NCBI GenBank assembly: GCA_964544085.1
Contig: CAZIZT010000023.1
Span: 1-32,791, forward strand
Reading direction: 5' to 3'
Source of the DNA: CAZIZT01 sp964544085
GTDB taxonomy: Bacteria > Campylobacterota_A > Desulfurellia > Desulfurellales > Hippeaceae
Length of the DNA stretch: 32,791 nt
Position numbers and translations under genes: made by a program. Below the pieces are notes generated by a model that saw only the letters and a program-made list of their open reading frames with translations, was not told the DNA's origin and did not search any database. Below are positions 1 to 7,909 of the stretch, in pieces. Positions within the stretch are counted from its first letter, which is position 1. The number at the start of each line of letters is the position of its first letter.

Positions 1-27
1 CCAATGTCTTTTTTTCTTATGTTGTAT

Positions 28-63
28 TTTTAAGAGCTTTTGATTTTTTAAGAGCTTTTGATT
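28..63. repeat. 18-bp perfect tandem direct repeat, two copies
   Basis: The unit TTTTAAGAGCTTTTGATT occurs at 28-45 and again at 46-63 without a mismatch. It lies in non-coding AT-rich DNA. A slippage duplication is the simplest explanation. Confidence 0.85.
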
Positions 64-190
64 CCTGTTTTTGTATTGTAATCATAATTTTTAGTCTGTA
101 ATTTTTAATATATAAAATCTTTAAATCTGTCAAGAAGAAACTAAGACTCTTTCTAAAGTCGCCAATACTTGATTTTGACAGCATATTTGA

Positions 191-218
191 AAAGTGCCCA
201 ACAAAAAGTGCCCAACAA
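191..218. repeat. 14-bp perfect tandem direct repeat, two copies
   Basis: The unit AAAGTGCCCAACAA occurs at 191-204 and 205-218. It lies 15 bp beyond the truncated end of the transposase remnant, so it could be a deletion scar, a slippage product or part of an old element end. Confidence 0.85.
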
Positions 219-232
219 ATTTTTGCATGGTA

Positions 233-485
233 CTACTTTAGGGTGGGCGGGACAAGTTCTATTCCAAGCTCTGTGTGGCCGTAGGTTTGCTGAATGATAA
301 GAATTTTAAGCATGAAACGGGTGTCATAGGCTTTACGGCCGATCTTAGCGGAGTGGATGGGGGCTAAGATTTTTTCGAAAGGTTTCCAATCAATGAGCTT
401 ATTGATATGTGTAATAGGATATTTTCAGGTAGATATAGATAAGATGTTCGCCGAAAGTGAGTTGACCATTAGTTTTTTTGAGCAT
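233..485 (-). pseudogene. Truncated, frameshifted IS5-family transposase remnant (N-terminal DUF772-type region)
   Basis: Reading the minus strand from ATG at 485 gives a start MLKKTNGQLTFGEHLIY, typical of IS5-type transposases. That frame stops at 399-401. The +1/-1 neighbour frame continues with INKLIDWKPFEKIL, then IGRKAYDTRFMLKILIIQQ, and ends at a stop at 233-235. These are the conserved opening blocks of IS5-family transposases (the DUF772 helical region). One frameshift therefore lies near 400-415, and the catalytic DDE domain is absent. Only about 80 of the usual 300-plus residues remain. Family placement comes from recalled motif similarity; no terminal inverted repeats could be assigned. 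It is non-functional as it stands. Confidence 0.75.
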
Positions 486-579
486 AGAGCGAACCCCTTG
501 AGTTTTTGGACTATTTTAGCATGAAAAAATGGCTTTCAGGGAAATTTTGCAAAGGTCTTTTGACTTTTCTCACATTAAC

Positions 580-608
580 TTGAATTATCTATTTATCGGT
601 CATATAAT
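580..608 (+). promoter_or_regulatory. Promoter of the proline-rich protein gene
   Basis: TTGAAT at 580-585 and a consensus TATAAT at 603-608 are separated by 17 bp. The start of transcription is expected near 615, giving a 5' leader of about 50 nt before the ATG at 666. Confidence 0.65.
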
Positions 609-665
609 CAGCAAAAGGATAGCGGATGTTTCACTGGTTATTTATTTAAGATTTCGGAGGCTATC

Positions 666-1511
666 ATGAAGGTTTTGATTGCGTATGTTATTGTGTTTTT
701 TACTTTTCTTTTTCTGCCATCACAGGCAATCTCTGCTTCTGGTGTAAAGAGCAAAACCTTGCAAGGGGTTGAAAAAGATACCGGGAATGCACCGCCTGTG
801 GTCACCTTGCCACCCGCGTACAGTGGAAACACCAATCGGACGCTTCCCCCGGTAGTGCCACCGCCAGCCGCTCTTCCCAGGGTCGGTCCCCCACCAGCAC
901 CTGCTTACGCCGCTCCCCCTGCAGCAGGTATAGCTCCACCACCGCCACCACCACCAAACGCCCCACCACCAGCCGCTGCTCCCAGGGTCGGTCCCCCACC
1001 AGCTCCACCGCCACCACCTGCTGGCGCTGCAGTGCGCAACAGGTTGCCGCCTGTGGTTTGTGCACCAACGGCACTGCCCTCCGATATGGGAACGTTTGCT
1101 TCCGCCTTGCAGAGCAAAACGGAAACTGTGCTTCGACTCATGCAGCCATACGGCGTATGGATTAATATAACACCCTCTGGCACGAGGATTCTTCAAGGTG
1201 CTTTTGTCTACAGAAGGAGTATTGTCCTTGTCGTAAGATTTGATCCTGTGAGTGGTGCTCTGTTGCCTGTGGGTTACGATGCATCTGCAGCCTATGTTAG
1301 CCGTTCAGCCTTAGACAGAGCCAGAATGATGCTTCGAAATCTTCCTTCGCTTTTAAAGCCTGGTGGTATTGAATACAGGGCTCCTGAATCTACATGGGTC
1401 GTTTCAGTGGAAAAATCTGGCATTGTTGTTGGATTTATCAAATTTACATTCGATGGTGAATCTGTGGTTCCGGATTATCCCGCCCAGCAGCAGCTGGGTT
1501 TGATGCGGTAG
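666..1511 (+). CDS. Secreted proline-rich protein of unknown function
   Basis: I do not recognise the family. The start is supported by GGAGG at 656-660, five bases before the ATG. Residues 1-23 form a Sec-type signal peptide (short basic start, hydrophobic core, SQA/ISA cleavage region). Residues about 42-130 are a Pro/Ala-rich linker with poly-Pro runs; an element reading AALPRVGPPPAP / AAAPRVGPPPAP occurs twice, 35 codons apart. Residues about 133-281 form a compact, probably globular region with alternating hydrophobic strands (for example GAFVYRRSIVLVVRF and WVVSVEKSGIVVGFIKF). The product is likely periplasmic or surface-exposed, the Pro-rich part acting as an extended spacer. One cysteine lies near the junction. 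Its own promoter and a stem-loop at the stop codon suggest a single-gene transcript. Confidence 0.8.
   Translation: MKVLIAYVIVFFTFLFLPSQAISASGVKSKTLQGVEKDTGNAPPVVTLPPAYSGNTNRTLPPVVPPPAALPRVGPPPAPAYAAPPAAGIAPPPPPPPNAPPPAAAPRVGPPPAPPPPPAGAAVRNRLPPVVCAPTALPSDMGTFASALQSKTETVLRLMQPYGVWINITPSGTRILQGAFVYRRSIVLVVRFDPVSGALLPVGYDASAAYVSRSALDRARMMLRNLPSLLKPGGIEYRAPESTWVVSVEKSGIVVGFIKFTFDGESVVPDYPAQQQLGLMR
866..1006 (+). repeat. In-frame imperfect direct repeat in the Pro-rich coding region
   Basis: The segment from about 866 to 900 recurs from about 971 to 1005, an offset of 105 bp (35 codons), with only a few mismatches; both contain CCCAGGGTCGGTCCCCCACC. It encodes the repeated RVGPPPAP element. Confidence 0.8.
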
Positions 1512-1533
1512 GTTTATCGGCCCTACCGCTTTA
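1505..1533 (+). terminator. Possible terminator overlapping the stop codon
   Basis: GCGGTAGG at 1505-1512 pairs perfectly with CCTACCGC at 1522-1529 around a 9-nt loop. It is followed by a short, interrupted T-rich stretch (TTTATAT). The TAG stop lies inside the 5' arm. The weak T-tract lowers confidence. Confidence 0.5.
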
Positions 1534-1575
1534 TATCTCCTTCTATATCCTTGTTTACATATCTAATATATTACC

Positions 1576-1603
1576 TTGCAATTGTGTCCATTATGGGTAT
1601 GAT
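1576..1603 (+). promoter_or_regulatory. Candidate promoter of the ABC transporter operon
   Basis: TTGCAA (1576-1581) and TATGAT (1598-1603) are spaced by 16 bp. They lie between the upstream stem-loop and the permease start. Confidence 0.4.
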
Positions 1604-1643
1604 TGTTAAGCCATAAAATTAGTGCCGTCTGTTGGTAAATAGT

Positions 1644-3326
1644 ATGAGAATTGACAGCACAGTAGTGCATAAGCGTTTTTCTTTATACGATATTGCCGTT
1701 TTCGGCTTCATAGTTTTTGTGCTGTTTGTGATAATGCTGCTTGCACGCAGATGGAGTGCGCCATTTGTGGCAGAAGCCCACATCAGCCTGAATCCTTCTG
1801 CCCTTTTTAAGTACACACTCCTGTCCATGTCACGTGGTTTTATTGCCTATTTCCTTTCGCTTGTATTCACACTCGTGGTTGGCTATGCAGCAGCCCGTAG
1901 CAGGTATTTAGAAAGGGTTATAATACCCGCCCTGGATATACTACAGTCGGTGCCTGTCCTTGGTTTTCTGCCGGGTTTGATGATAGCTCTTATTGCTCTT
2001 TTTCCGCATTCGGAGATAGGTTTAAATCTTGTTTCAATAATCATGATATTCACAGGTCAGGTGTGGAATATGACCTTTAGTTTTTACCAGTCGTTGAAAT
2101 CAACGCCCAATGAGCTGTTGGAGGCGGCAAAGATTTACAATCTGTCGAGATGGTCAACGTTCTGGAATGTAGAGGTGCCTTATGCAATGCCGGGCCTGGT
2201 GTGGAACAGCATGATGTCTATGGCTGGCGGATGGTTCTTTCTGACTGTCTGTGAGGCGTTTACGCTGGGTAACAAAACCTACACTATACCTGGCATTGGA
2301 TCCTATATGGCACTTGCCATCAGTAAGGGAAAGGTTATTGATCAGCTCTACGGTATAGCAGCCATGATAGGTATGATTGTCTTTATTGATATTTTTTTCT
2401 GGCGTCCAATTGTTGCGTGGTCGTCGAAATTCTCATTTGCCGCAAAAGAGGTGCAGCATGGTGATTCTTTCGTGCTTAAAGTACTTGTGAACTCCCACCT
2501 GGTGCATTTTTTGAGGGAGTCCTTTTCGCCTATTAAGAAGAAGCTGTTTATTCGAAAGGTTGAACGTATAGATCCTGTAGTGTATGGCAAGTCCAATCCT
2601 TTGGCTGATGCGCTGTTTTACACGCTCATATCGATACTTGTTGCAGCCTCGTTGTATGAGTTTTACCTGCTGGTTAAGGGTGTGTCCGGAAGCGAGATGA
2701 CCTTAATACTCTCCGGGGATGCAGTGACCGCACTAAGGGTGTATGCCAGCGTTGCTATCTCCATTCTATGGGCGCTCCCTGTAGGCATTCTGATAGGTAG
2801 AAACAGGCACCTATCCAAACGGTTGCAACCGATCATACAGATAGCAGCATCATTCCCAGCACCATTGATCTATCCGTGGTTTGTAATAATGTTTCCTGAT
2901 CTTAATTATTCGTCTGTATTGCTAATGATGCTCGGTACTCAATGGTATATACTCTTCAACGTGATTGCTGGAGCCTCTGTGGTGCCAGCTGAACTTGAAG
3001 AGGCTACCAGACTGTTTGATATTCGTGGAATAAAGAAGGTTTTCGCCCTTTACATACCAGTTGTGTTTCCGTATCTTGTCACAGGTATTATTACTGCCGC
3101 AGGTGGTGCCTGGAATGCAAGCATCGTTGCGGAGTACATGTCCGTGAAGGGAAAGATTTATCACGCCTTTGGTATCGGTGCTTTAATTAACAACTTTACC
3201 GATGCAGGGAGGCTTCATCTGCTTGTTATTAGTGTGGTTGTAATGTCGCTGAGTGTGGTTGTGATTAACAGGCTCATCTGGAGACCGCTTCAGCGCTATG
3301 CTGCTGAGAGATTTAAGCTGGAGTAG
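1644..3326 (+). CDS. ABC transporter permease, two fused BPD_transp_1 domains (NitT/TauT-like)
   Basis: This is an inner-membrane permease in which two binding-protein-dependent transport domains are fused in one chain of about 560 residues, so one polypeptide can replace the usual permease dimer. Each half has several hydrophobic segments and its own EAA-type coupling loop: ELLEAAKIYNLSRWSTFW in the first half and ELEEATRLFDIRGIKKVF in the second, each followed by a Pro and Gly-rich turn. The ATPase gene begins 6 bp downstream. The pair resembles nitrate/sulfonate/bicarbonate-type transporters, but no solute-binding protein is encoded in the window and the substrate is unknown. I chose the ATG at 1644; a TTG at 1632 in the same frame would add four residues. 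Neither has a clear Shine-Dalgarno. Confidence 0.88.
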   Translation: MRIDSTVVHKRFSLYDIAVFGFIVFVLFVIMLLARRWSAPFVAEAHISLNPSALFKYTLLSMSRGFIAYFLSLVFTLVVGYAAARSRYLERVIIPALDILQSVPVLGFLPGLMIALIALFPHSEIGLNLVSIIMIFTGQVWNMTFSFYQSLKSTPNELLEAAKIYNLSRWSTFWNVEVPYAMPGLVWNSMMSMAGGWFFLTVCEAFTLGNKTYTIPGIGSYMALAISKGKVIDQLYGIAAMIGMIVFIDIFFWRPIVAWSSKFSFAAKEVQHGDSFVLKVLVNSHLVHFLRESFSPIKKKLFIRKVERIDPVVYGKSNPLADALFYTLISILVAASLYEFYLLVKGVSGSEMTLILSGDAVTALRVYASVAISILWALPVGILIGRNRHLSKRLQPIIQIAASFPAPLIYPWFVIMFPDLNYSSVLLMMLGTQWYILFNVIAGASVVPAELEEATRLFDIRGIKKVFALYIPVVFPYLVTGIITAAGGAWNASIVAEYMSVKGKIYHAFGIGALINNFTDAGRLHLLVISVVVMSLSVVVINRLIWRPLQRYAAERFKLE

Positions 3327-3332
3327 TGGTGT

Positions 3333-4607
3333 ATGTTGACGATTGAAGTAAAGGGTGTAGATGTTGTTTTTCCGATGGGCGCGTCCGATAGGCTTACTGT
3401 TCTTAAGAATATAAACCTGCAGATAGGCGAGGGCAGGGTTGTCTCTATTCTTGGACCCTCCGGGTGTGGGAAATCCACGCTGCTGCGCGTAATAACTGGC
3501 CTATTGAAACCTACAGCAGGTGAGGTCTATTACCGTGGCGAGTTACAAAAAGGTGTAAACAACCGCATGGCTATGGTCTTTCAAAATTTTGCACTGTTTC
3601 CATGGAAAACCGTCTGGGAGAATATAGAACTCGGTTTAAGACACACAAGCGGTGAGGATCCGAAGAGGATGATCAGACGCGTCATCGATATGGTAGGACT
3701 TGAAGGTTTTGAGGATGTTTATCCTAAAAGTCTCTCAGGCGGAATGAAGCAGCGTGTTGGTATAGCAAGAGCGCTTGTCTCCAATCCTGAGATACTCTGC
3801 ATGGATGAACCCTTCAGTGCTCTGGATGTGCTAACTGCGGAAAACCTAAGGGAGGAGATGCTGGACCTGTGGCTTGAGGGGAGAACATCCCTTGTGAATA
3901 TTATCATGGTTACGCATAACATCACAGAAGCGGTGTATATGTCTGACGAGATCGTGATTATGTCGGCGAACCCTGGTAGCGTTCAGCTTGTGTACAACAA
4001 CACGCTTCCGTATCCGAGACAGCCAAACAGTCCCGTTTTTCTAAAAACCGTCGAAGCCATAAGAAACTATCTAACCAGGCACATTATACCCGATATTCCT
4101 GAAACCAAAATCAAAAGCCAGATACTACCAATTCCAAATGTTACTGTTAGTGAGGTTATAGGTCTTCTGGAAGTTCTCTTGGACAACGATGGCAAGATGG
4201 ATCTGTTTGCTCTTTCTGAGAAAGTAAACAGGCGGTTTAGCGCTGTTATGATGATAGCTACAGCCGCCGAATTTCTCGGTTTTGTCGAGACGCCACTCAA
4301 GTTTGTTATACTTACGAGACTCGGAAAGCGGTTCCTTGATTCCGATGTAAACACCAGGAAGGAGATATTTAGACAGCAACTGCTCGGATTGCCGATAGTG
4401 AAACTTTTTGTGGGCTACATTAAGAAGAACGGTGGCAAGGTCAGTTTTGAGGAGGCGCGGAGGTTTCTTAAAGAGAAACTGCCAAAAGAGAAACCCTCTT
4501 CGCTGTTGAGACCCCTCCTTAACTTCTGTATGTATGCAGAGATACTCGATTACAGCTCTCCGGATAACGAGATTTCAATAAATCCTGATATAGAAATTGA
4601 GGTGTAG
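3333..4607 (+). CDS. ABC transporter ATP-binding protein with C-terminal AAA-associated domain
   Basis: This is the cytoplasmic ATPase partner of the fused permease. Residues 1-250 are a complete ABC domain: Walker A GPSGCGKST (41-49), Q-loop MVFQNFALFPWKTV, signature LSGGMKQR (134-141), Walker B ILCMDEP (154-160) and switch His195 in VTHN. The NitT/TauT group is the closest match. Residues about 275-424 form an extra domain that reads like the AAA_assoc_C (PF09821) family often fused to such ATPases; it looks helical, winged-helix-like and possibly regulatory. It lies 6 bp after the permease and is followed 2 bp later by manC, so all three are co-transcribed. GGAG 9 nt upstream of the ATG supports this start. 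Confidence 0.9.
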   Translation: MLTIEVKGVDVVFPMGASDRLTVLKNINLQIGEGRVVSILGPSGCGKSTLLRVITGLLKPTAGEVYYRGELQKGVNNRMAMVFQNFALFPWKTVWENIELGLRHTSGEDPKRMIRRVIDMVGLEGFEDVYPKSLSGGMKQRVGIARALVSNPEILCMDEPFSALDVLTAENLREEMLDLWLEGRTSLVNIIMVTHNITEAVYMSDEIVIMSANPGSVQLVYNNTLPYPRQPNSPVFLKTVEAIRNYLTRHIIPDIPETKIKSQILPIPNVTVSEVIGLLEVLLDNDGKMDLFALSEKVNRRFSAVMMIATAAEFLGFVETPLKFVILTRLGKRFLDSDVNTRKEIFRQQLLGLPIVKLFVGYIKKNGGKVSFEEARRFLKEKLPKEKPSSLLRPLLNFCMYAEILDYSSPDNEISINPDIEIEV

Positions 4608-4609
4608 CT

Positions 4610-5980
4610 ATGATATCGGTTGTGCTTGCCGGAGGAAGCGGCACACGATTGTGGCCGCTTTCAAGATACGCTTATCCGAAACAGTTTATAAAACTCTCCA
4701 CAAAATCGTTTCTTGGAATGACCCTTGAAAGGGTCTGCTATGTCAAACCAGAGAAGATTATCACGGTTACCAATGAACTCTACAGGTTTTTCGTGCAGGA
4801 GGAGCTTGAAAAAATACCCTGCGAAAGTCAGTTGATCTACGAGCCAGAACCCAAGAATACGGCCCCTGCTATTGCTCTTGGTTTGCACCATCTTCTCAAG
4901 GAAGGTTTCGATTCAAACCAGGTTGTGGCTGTATTTCCCTCGGATCACATGGTAAATCCAACCGATGTTTTTGCCACCGACTTGCAGAAGGCTATAGCTC
5001 TTGCCAGAAAAGGTTACATTGTTACCTTTGGTGTTCCACCGGCTTATCCTGAGACTGGATACGGTTATATCGAGGCTGGCGAAAGGATAGACGAAAATGG
5101 ATTCGAGGTCAGGGCATTCAGGGAAAAGCCAGACAGAGAAACGGCTATGAAGTACGTGGAGTCGGGTAATTATCTCTGGAACAGTGGCATGTTTATCTTC
5201 CAGATGAAAACAATGCTGAATGAGTTCAAGCAGCTACAGCCTGAGATTTACGAGGCAATAGTATCGGATAAAATGGATTTTGAAAGCCTGCCGGAGATAT
5301 CTATTGATTATGCCATCATGGAGAAGACAGGCAAGGCTGCAGTGGTCAGAGCATCGTTCTCTTGGTCTGATGTGGGTTCATGGCGCAGTTTCTACGAGAT
5401 AGTGCCAGACAGGGATGAGCAGGATAACGTTAAAATAGGCGATGTGGTTAGCATAGACTCGAGGAACTCCCTGATCATATCGCAGGGTAGGTTGGTCGTG
5501 ACTATAGGTCTGGAGGATTGTGTCGTGGTTGAGACACCCGATGCTGTCCTTGTAACACGGAAGGATCAGGCTGAAAAGGTCAAAGATGTGGTTGGCATAC
5601 TCAAAGAGGCTGGTAAGAAGGAAGCTATAGAGCATAGGACGACCTATAGACCATGGGGTTCCTACACGGTGCTTGAGGAGGGCGATCGTTATAAAATAAA
5701 ACGTATAACGATAAAACCCGGAGCTTCCCTGAGTCTTCAGATGCACTACCACAGAAGTGAGCACTGGGTTGTGGTGAAGGGTACAGCTCGCGTTGTTTTA
5801 GATGATAAGAGCACAATAATCCATGAGGATGAAAGCGTGTATGTGCCCAAGTCGCGTAAACACAGGTTGGAAAATCCTGGTAAAATACCCGTGGAGATCA
5901 TAGAGGTGCAAACAGGCGAATACCTGGGTGAGGATGATATTGTCAGATTTAAAGATATCTATGGCAGACAGGACGAGTAA
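4610..5980 (+). CDS. manC: Mannose-1-phosphate guanylyltransferase / mannose-6-phosphate isomerase
   Basis: The enzyme makes GDP-mannose from mannose-1-phosphate and GTP, and in this fused class also interconverts fructose-6-P and mannose-6-P. GDP-mannose feeds exopolysaccharide, O-antigen or mannosyl-solute synthesis. The N-terminal nucleotidyltransferase carries GGSGTRLWPLSRYAYPKQF from residue 8, then FPSDHMV, GYGYIEAG and FREKP. The C-terminal cupin (about 340-456) has the type II isomerase motif MHYHRSEHW near residue 378 and VYVPKSRKHRLENPG. A length of 456 residues is close to the AlgA/ManC norm. GAGGTG upstream supports the start. No other sugar-polymer gene lies nearby; the neighbours are transporter and radical SAM genes. 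Confidence 0.93.
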   Translation: MISVVLAGGSGTRLWPLSRYAYPKQFIKLSTKSFLGMTLERVCYVKPEKIITVTNELYRFFVQEELEKIPCESQLIYEPEPKNTAPAIALGLHHLLKEGFDSNQVVAVFPSDHMVNPTDVFATDLQKAIALARKGYIVTFGVPPAYPETGYGYIEAGERIDENGFEVRAFREKPDRETAMKYVESGNYLWNSGMFIFQMKTMLNEFKQLQPEIYEAIVSDKMDFESLPEISIDYAIMEKTGKAAVVRASFSWSDVGSWRSFYEIVPDRDEQDNVKIGDVVSIDSRNSLIISQGRLVVTIGLEDCVVVETPDAVLVTRKDQAEKVKDVVGILKEAGKKEAIEHRTTYRPWGSYTVLEEGDRYKIKRITIKPGASLSLQMHYHRSEHWVVVKGTARVVLDDKSTIIHEDESVYVPKSRKHRLENPGKIPVEIIEVQTGEYLGEDDIVRFKDIYGRQDE

Positions 5981-5984
5981 AAAG

Positions 5985-6920
5985 ATGGAGCCACTATATC
6001 TTGAGACCTACAGAAAAGGCTTACTGGATGAAAAAATAGAAAAAGCCTATGAGATGCTGAAAGAGTGCAGACTTTGTCCCCGCCTCTGTAGGGTCAACAG
6101 GCTTGAGGGCAAGAAGGGTATATGTAATACGGGTGCGGATGCCATTATCTCAGATCACTTTGCTCATTTTGGCGAAGAGAGTGTTCTTGTTGGAAATAAC
6201 GGGTCTGGGACAATATTTGTTTCCTGTTGCAATCTGCTTTGTATATACTGCCAGAATGCATCCATCAGTCACAGGTGCCAGGGCAGGGTTGTGGGGCTGG
6301 ATGATTTTGCAGGTATGATGCTCTCTTTGCAGCAGAAGGGCTGTCACAACATAAACATCGTGACACCAACCCACATTGTTCCACAGTTTCTATCCGCATT
6401 GAAGCTCGCCATAGAAATGGGCTTAAGGATACCAATCGTTTATAACACCAGCGGCTATGAATTGCCGTCTGTTCTGCGCCTGCTTGATGGCGTGATAGAC
6501 ATATACATGCCAGATTTCAAGTACTGGGACCCAAAGGTCGCACTTCTTTACTCCTCTGCCGAGGATTACCCGGCCGTTACGCGTAAAGCGATCAAACTGA
6601 TGCACAAACAGGTTGGTGATCTTGTGGTGGATAAGAGGGGCATAGCGGTGAGAGGCCTTCTGGTTAGACACCTTGTTCTGCCCAACTCCCTTGCTGGCAC
6701 AGCTCATATTGCACGTTTCATAGCCAGAGAAATCTCACCAAACACCTATGTTAACATTATGGCACAGTACAGGCCGCTTGGTCTTGCGTATCGATTTGAG
6801 GAGATAGCACGCCCCATAACCCGCGATGAATACGCTGAGGCTATCCTGTCGGCTATAGATGCTGGTCTTAAAAGGCTTGACCCCTTCTGTTACGAGTTTA
6901 TTGAAAGCTACAGCAGATGA
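5985..6920 (+). CDS. PflX-like radical SAM protein (pyruvate-formate-lyase-activase homologue)
   Basis: This is a radical SAM protein with the cluster motif C82-x3-C86-x2-C89 (CCNLLCIYC) and an N-terminal cysteine group (C28, C31, C35, C47 in RLCPRLCRVNRLEGKKGIC). That group is typical of COG1313 (PflX) proteins, whose target is not established. No formate-lyase-type glycyl radical enzyme is present in the window. I chose the ATG at 5985 because homologues begin MEPxYLE; a GTG at 5928 or ATG at 5961 would extend it into manC. The 3' end overlaps the convergent cbiB by 13 bp. Genuine activase function cannot be inferred from sequence. Confidence 0.85.
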   Translation: MEPLYLETYRKGLLDEKIEKAYEMLKECRLCPRLCRVNRLEGKKGICNTGADAIISDHFAHFGEESVLVGNNGSGTIFVSCCNLLCIYCQNASISHRCQGRVVGLDDFAGMMLSLQQKGCHNINIVTPTHIVPQFLSALKLAIEMGLRIPIVYNTSGYELPSVLRLLDGVIDIYMPDFKYWDPKVALLYSSAEDYPAVTRKAIKLMHKQVGDLVVDKRGIAVRGLLVRHLVLPNSLAGTAHIARFIAREISPNTYVNIMAQYRPLGLAYRFEEIARPITRDEYAEAILSAIDAGLKRLDPFCYEFIESYSR

Positions 6921-7909
6921 GAAATCCTGATGATGAGAGCCATGCAGAATAGGATAATGGAGATGCTCCAGGCTATGATAAGCAGTCTTTGTGCTCTTCT
7001 GATGTCTTCTATACCGGGCTTGCGCAGGTGTGCACCGATATGAGCTTTCTTTACTGTGATCTCAGAGTAGACCGTATCTCCTCCTAACTTAACACCGAGT
7101 GCACCGCTTGCTGCGCTTTCGGGGTGAGCTGAATTGGGTGAAGGGTGGTTGTGCTTATCTGCAAGGTAGACCTTTATGCATCCTTTAGCATCAAACCTGC
7201 CTGCCACTGCCGCAAAACAGATGATCCACGAGGCAATCCGTGATGGGATGTAATTTATTGCATCGTCAAGCCGTGCTGCAATTTTACCAAACCGAGTGTA
7301 ATGTGAATTTTTGTAGCCTACCATTGAATCCAGCGTATTTATAGCTCTGTAGCAGACGGCTAATGAGGTTGCCGTGGTGAGGGAGTCAACCTGCAGTGAT
7401 CGAGCAATGTGGTAGCCTACAACAAAGTAGAAAAGCGGTGCAAACCAGCCATCAGGAAAGTTTTCGGACATACTCTCTATTGTTGCTTGTGCAATCTGTT
7501 CATTGTTGAGATTATGGGTGAGTCTCCCCACTATGTTGGATAGGTTTTTTCTTGCCGCATCAATGTTTCCTATCTTCAGTGGTTTTTCTATCCTGTGCAC
7601 ATGGTTAAGCATATCCTTAAAGGCTATGGATGAGTAAAGAAGGTAGATGGAAAGCACCATTGATGCTGCATCAGAGAAGTGTTTTGTTGCCACCAACAGT
7701 AAGACCGCAGAGGCAACGCTTGCCGCGATTGTGCCGCACACAAGAAGAAGTCCGCCAAAGATGCCCTTTAAGTTAAACCTGAACAGCAGTCTCTGCAGCT
7801 GCTGTATGAGCACACCCATAAGACGGGTGGGATGGAGTCTATAGGGCGGATCTCCAAGTAAAATGTCGAGCAGGTTGGCGCTTACAAGGCAGATCAAGCT
7901 TGCATACAT
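6908..7909 (-). CDS. cbiB: Adenosylcobinamide-phosphate synthase
   Basis: This membrane enzyme attaches (R)-1-amino-2-propanol phosphate to adenosylcobyric acid (CbiB in Salmonella, CobD in Pseudomonas naming). The start contains the family block LLDILLGDPPYRLHPTRLMG, then several transmembrane segments. SMSENFPDGWFAPLFYF and a loop containing HNHPSPNSAHPESAASGAL are further conserved blocks. A length of 333 residues is slightly above the usual 310-320. It is the last gene of the cob operon and overlaps the upstream decarboxylase by 16 bp, so the two, which make and use aminopropanol phosphate, are translationally coupled. Its 3' end overlaps the convergent radical SAM gene. Confidence 0.93.
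   Translation of the reverse strand: MYASLICLVSANLLDILLGDPPYRLHPTRLMGVLIQQLQRLLFRFNLKGIFGGLLLVCGTIAASVASAVLLLVATKHFSDAASMVLSIYLLYSSIAFKDMLNHVHRIEKPLKIGNIDAARKNLSNIVGRLTHNLNNEQIAQATIESMSENFPDGWFAPLFYFVVGYHIARSLQVDSLTTATSLAVCYRAINTLDSMVGYKNSHYTRFGKIAARLDDAINYIPSRIASWIICFAAVAGRFDAKGCIKVYLADKHNHPSPNSAHPESAASGALGVKLGGDTVYSEITVKKAHIGAHLRKPGIEDIRRAQRLLIIAWSISIILFCMALIIRISHLL

Larger units (their letters stand above)
1..232. other. AT-rich ORF-free segment at window start
   Basis: No open reading frame with a ribosome-binding site or recognisable product is visible here. The stretch is markedly AT-rich and contains two short perfect tandem repeats (28-63 and 191-218). It borders a degraded transposase remnant on its right, so it is probably decayed mobile-element flank. 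The left edge may hold the end of a gene that lies outside the window. Confidence 0.5.

Noticed and set aside
1..232. CRISPR array, prompted by tandem repeats
   Set aside because: The repeats are only two directly adjacent copies without spacers, and no cas gene is present.
720..1196. Long minus-strand ORFs opposite the proline-rich gene (Trp/Gly/Val-rich)
   Set aside because: They are the reverse complement of CCN-rich codons; low-complexity products without ribosome sites.
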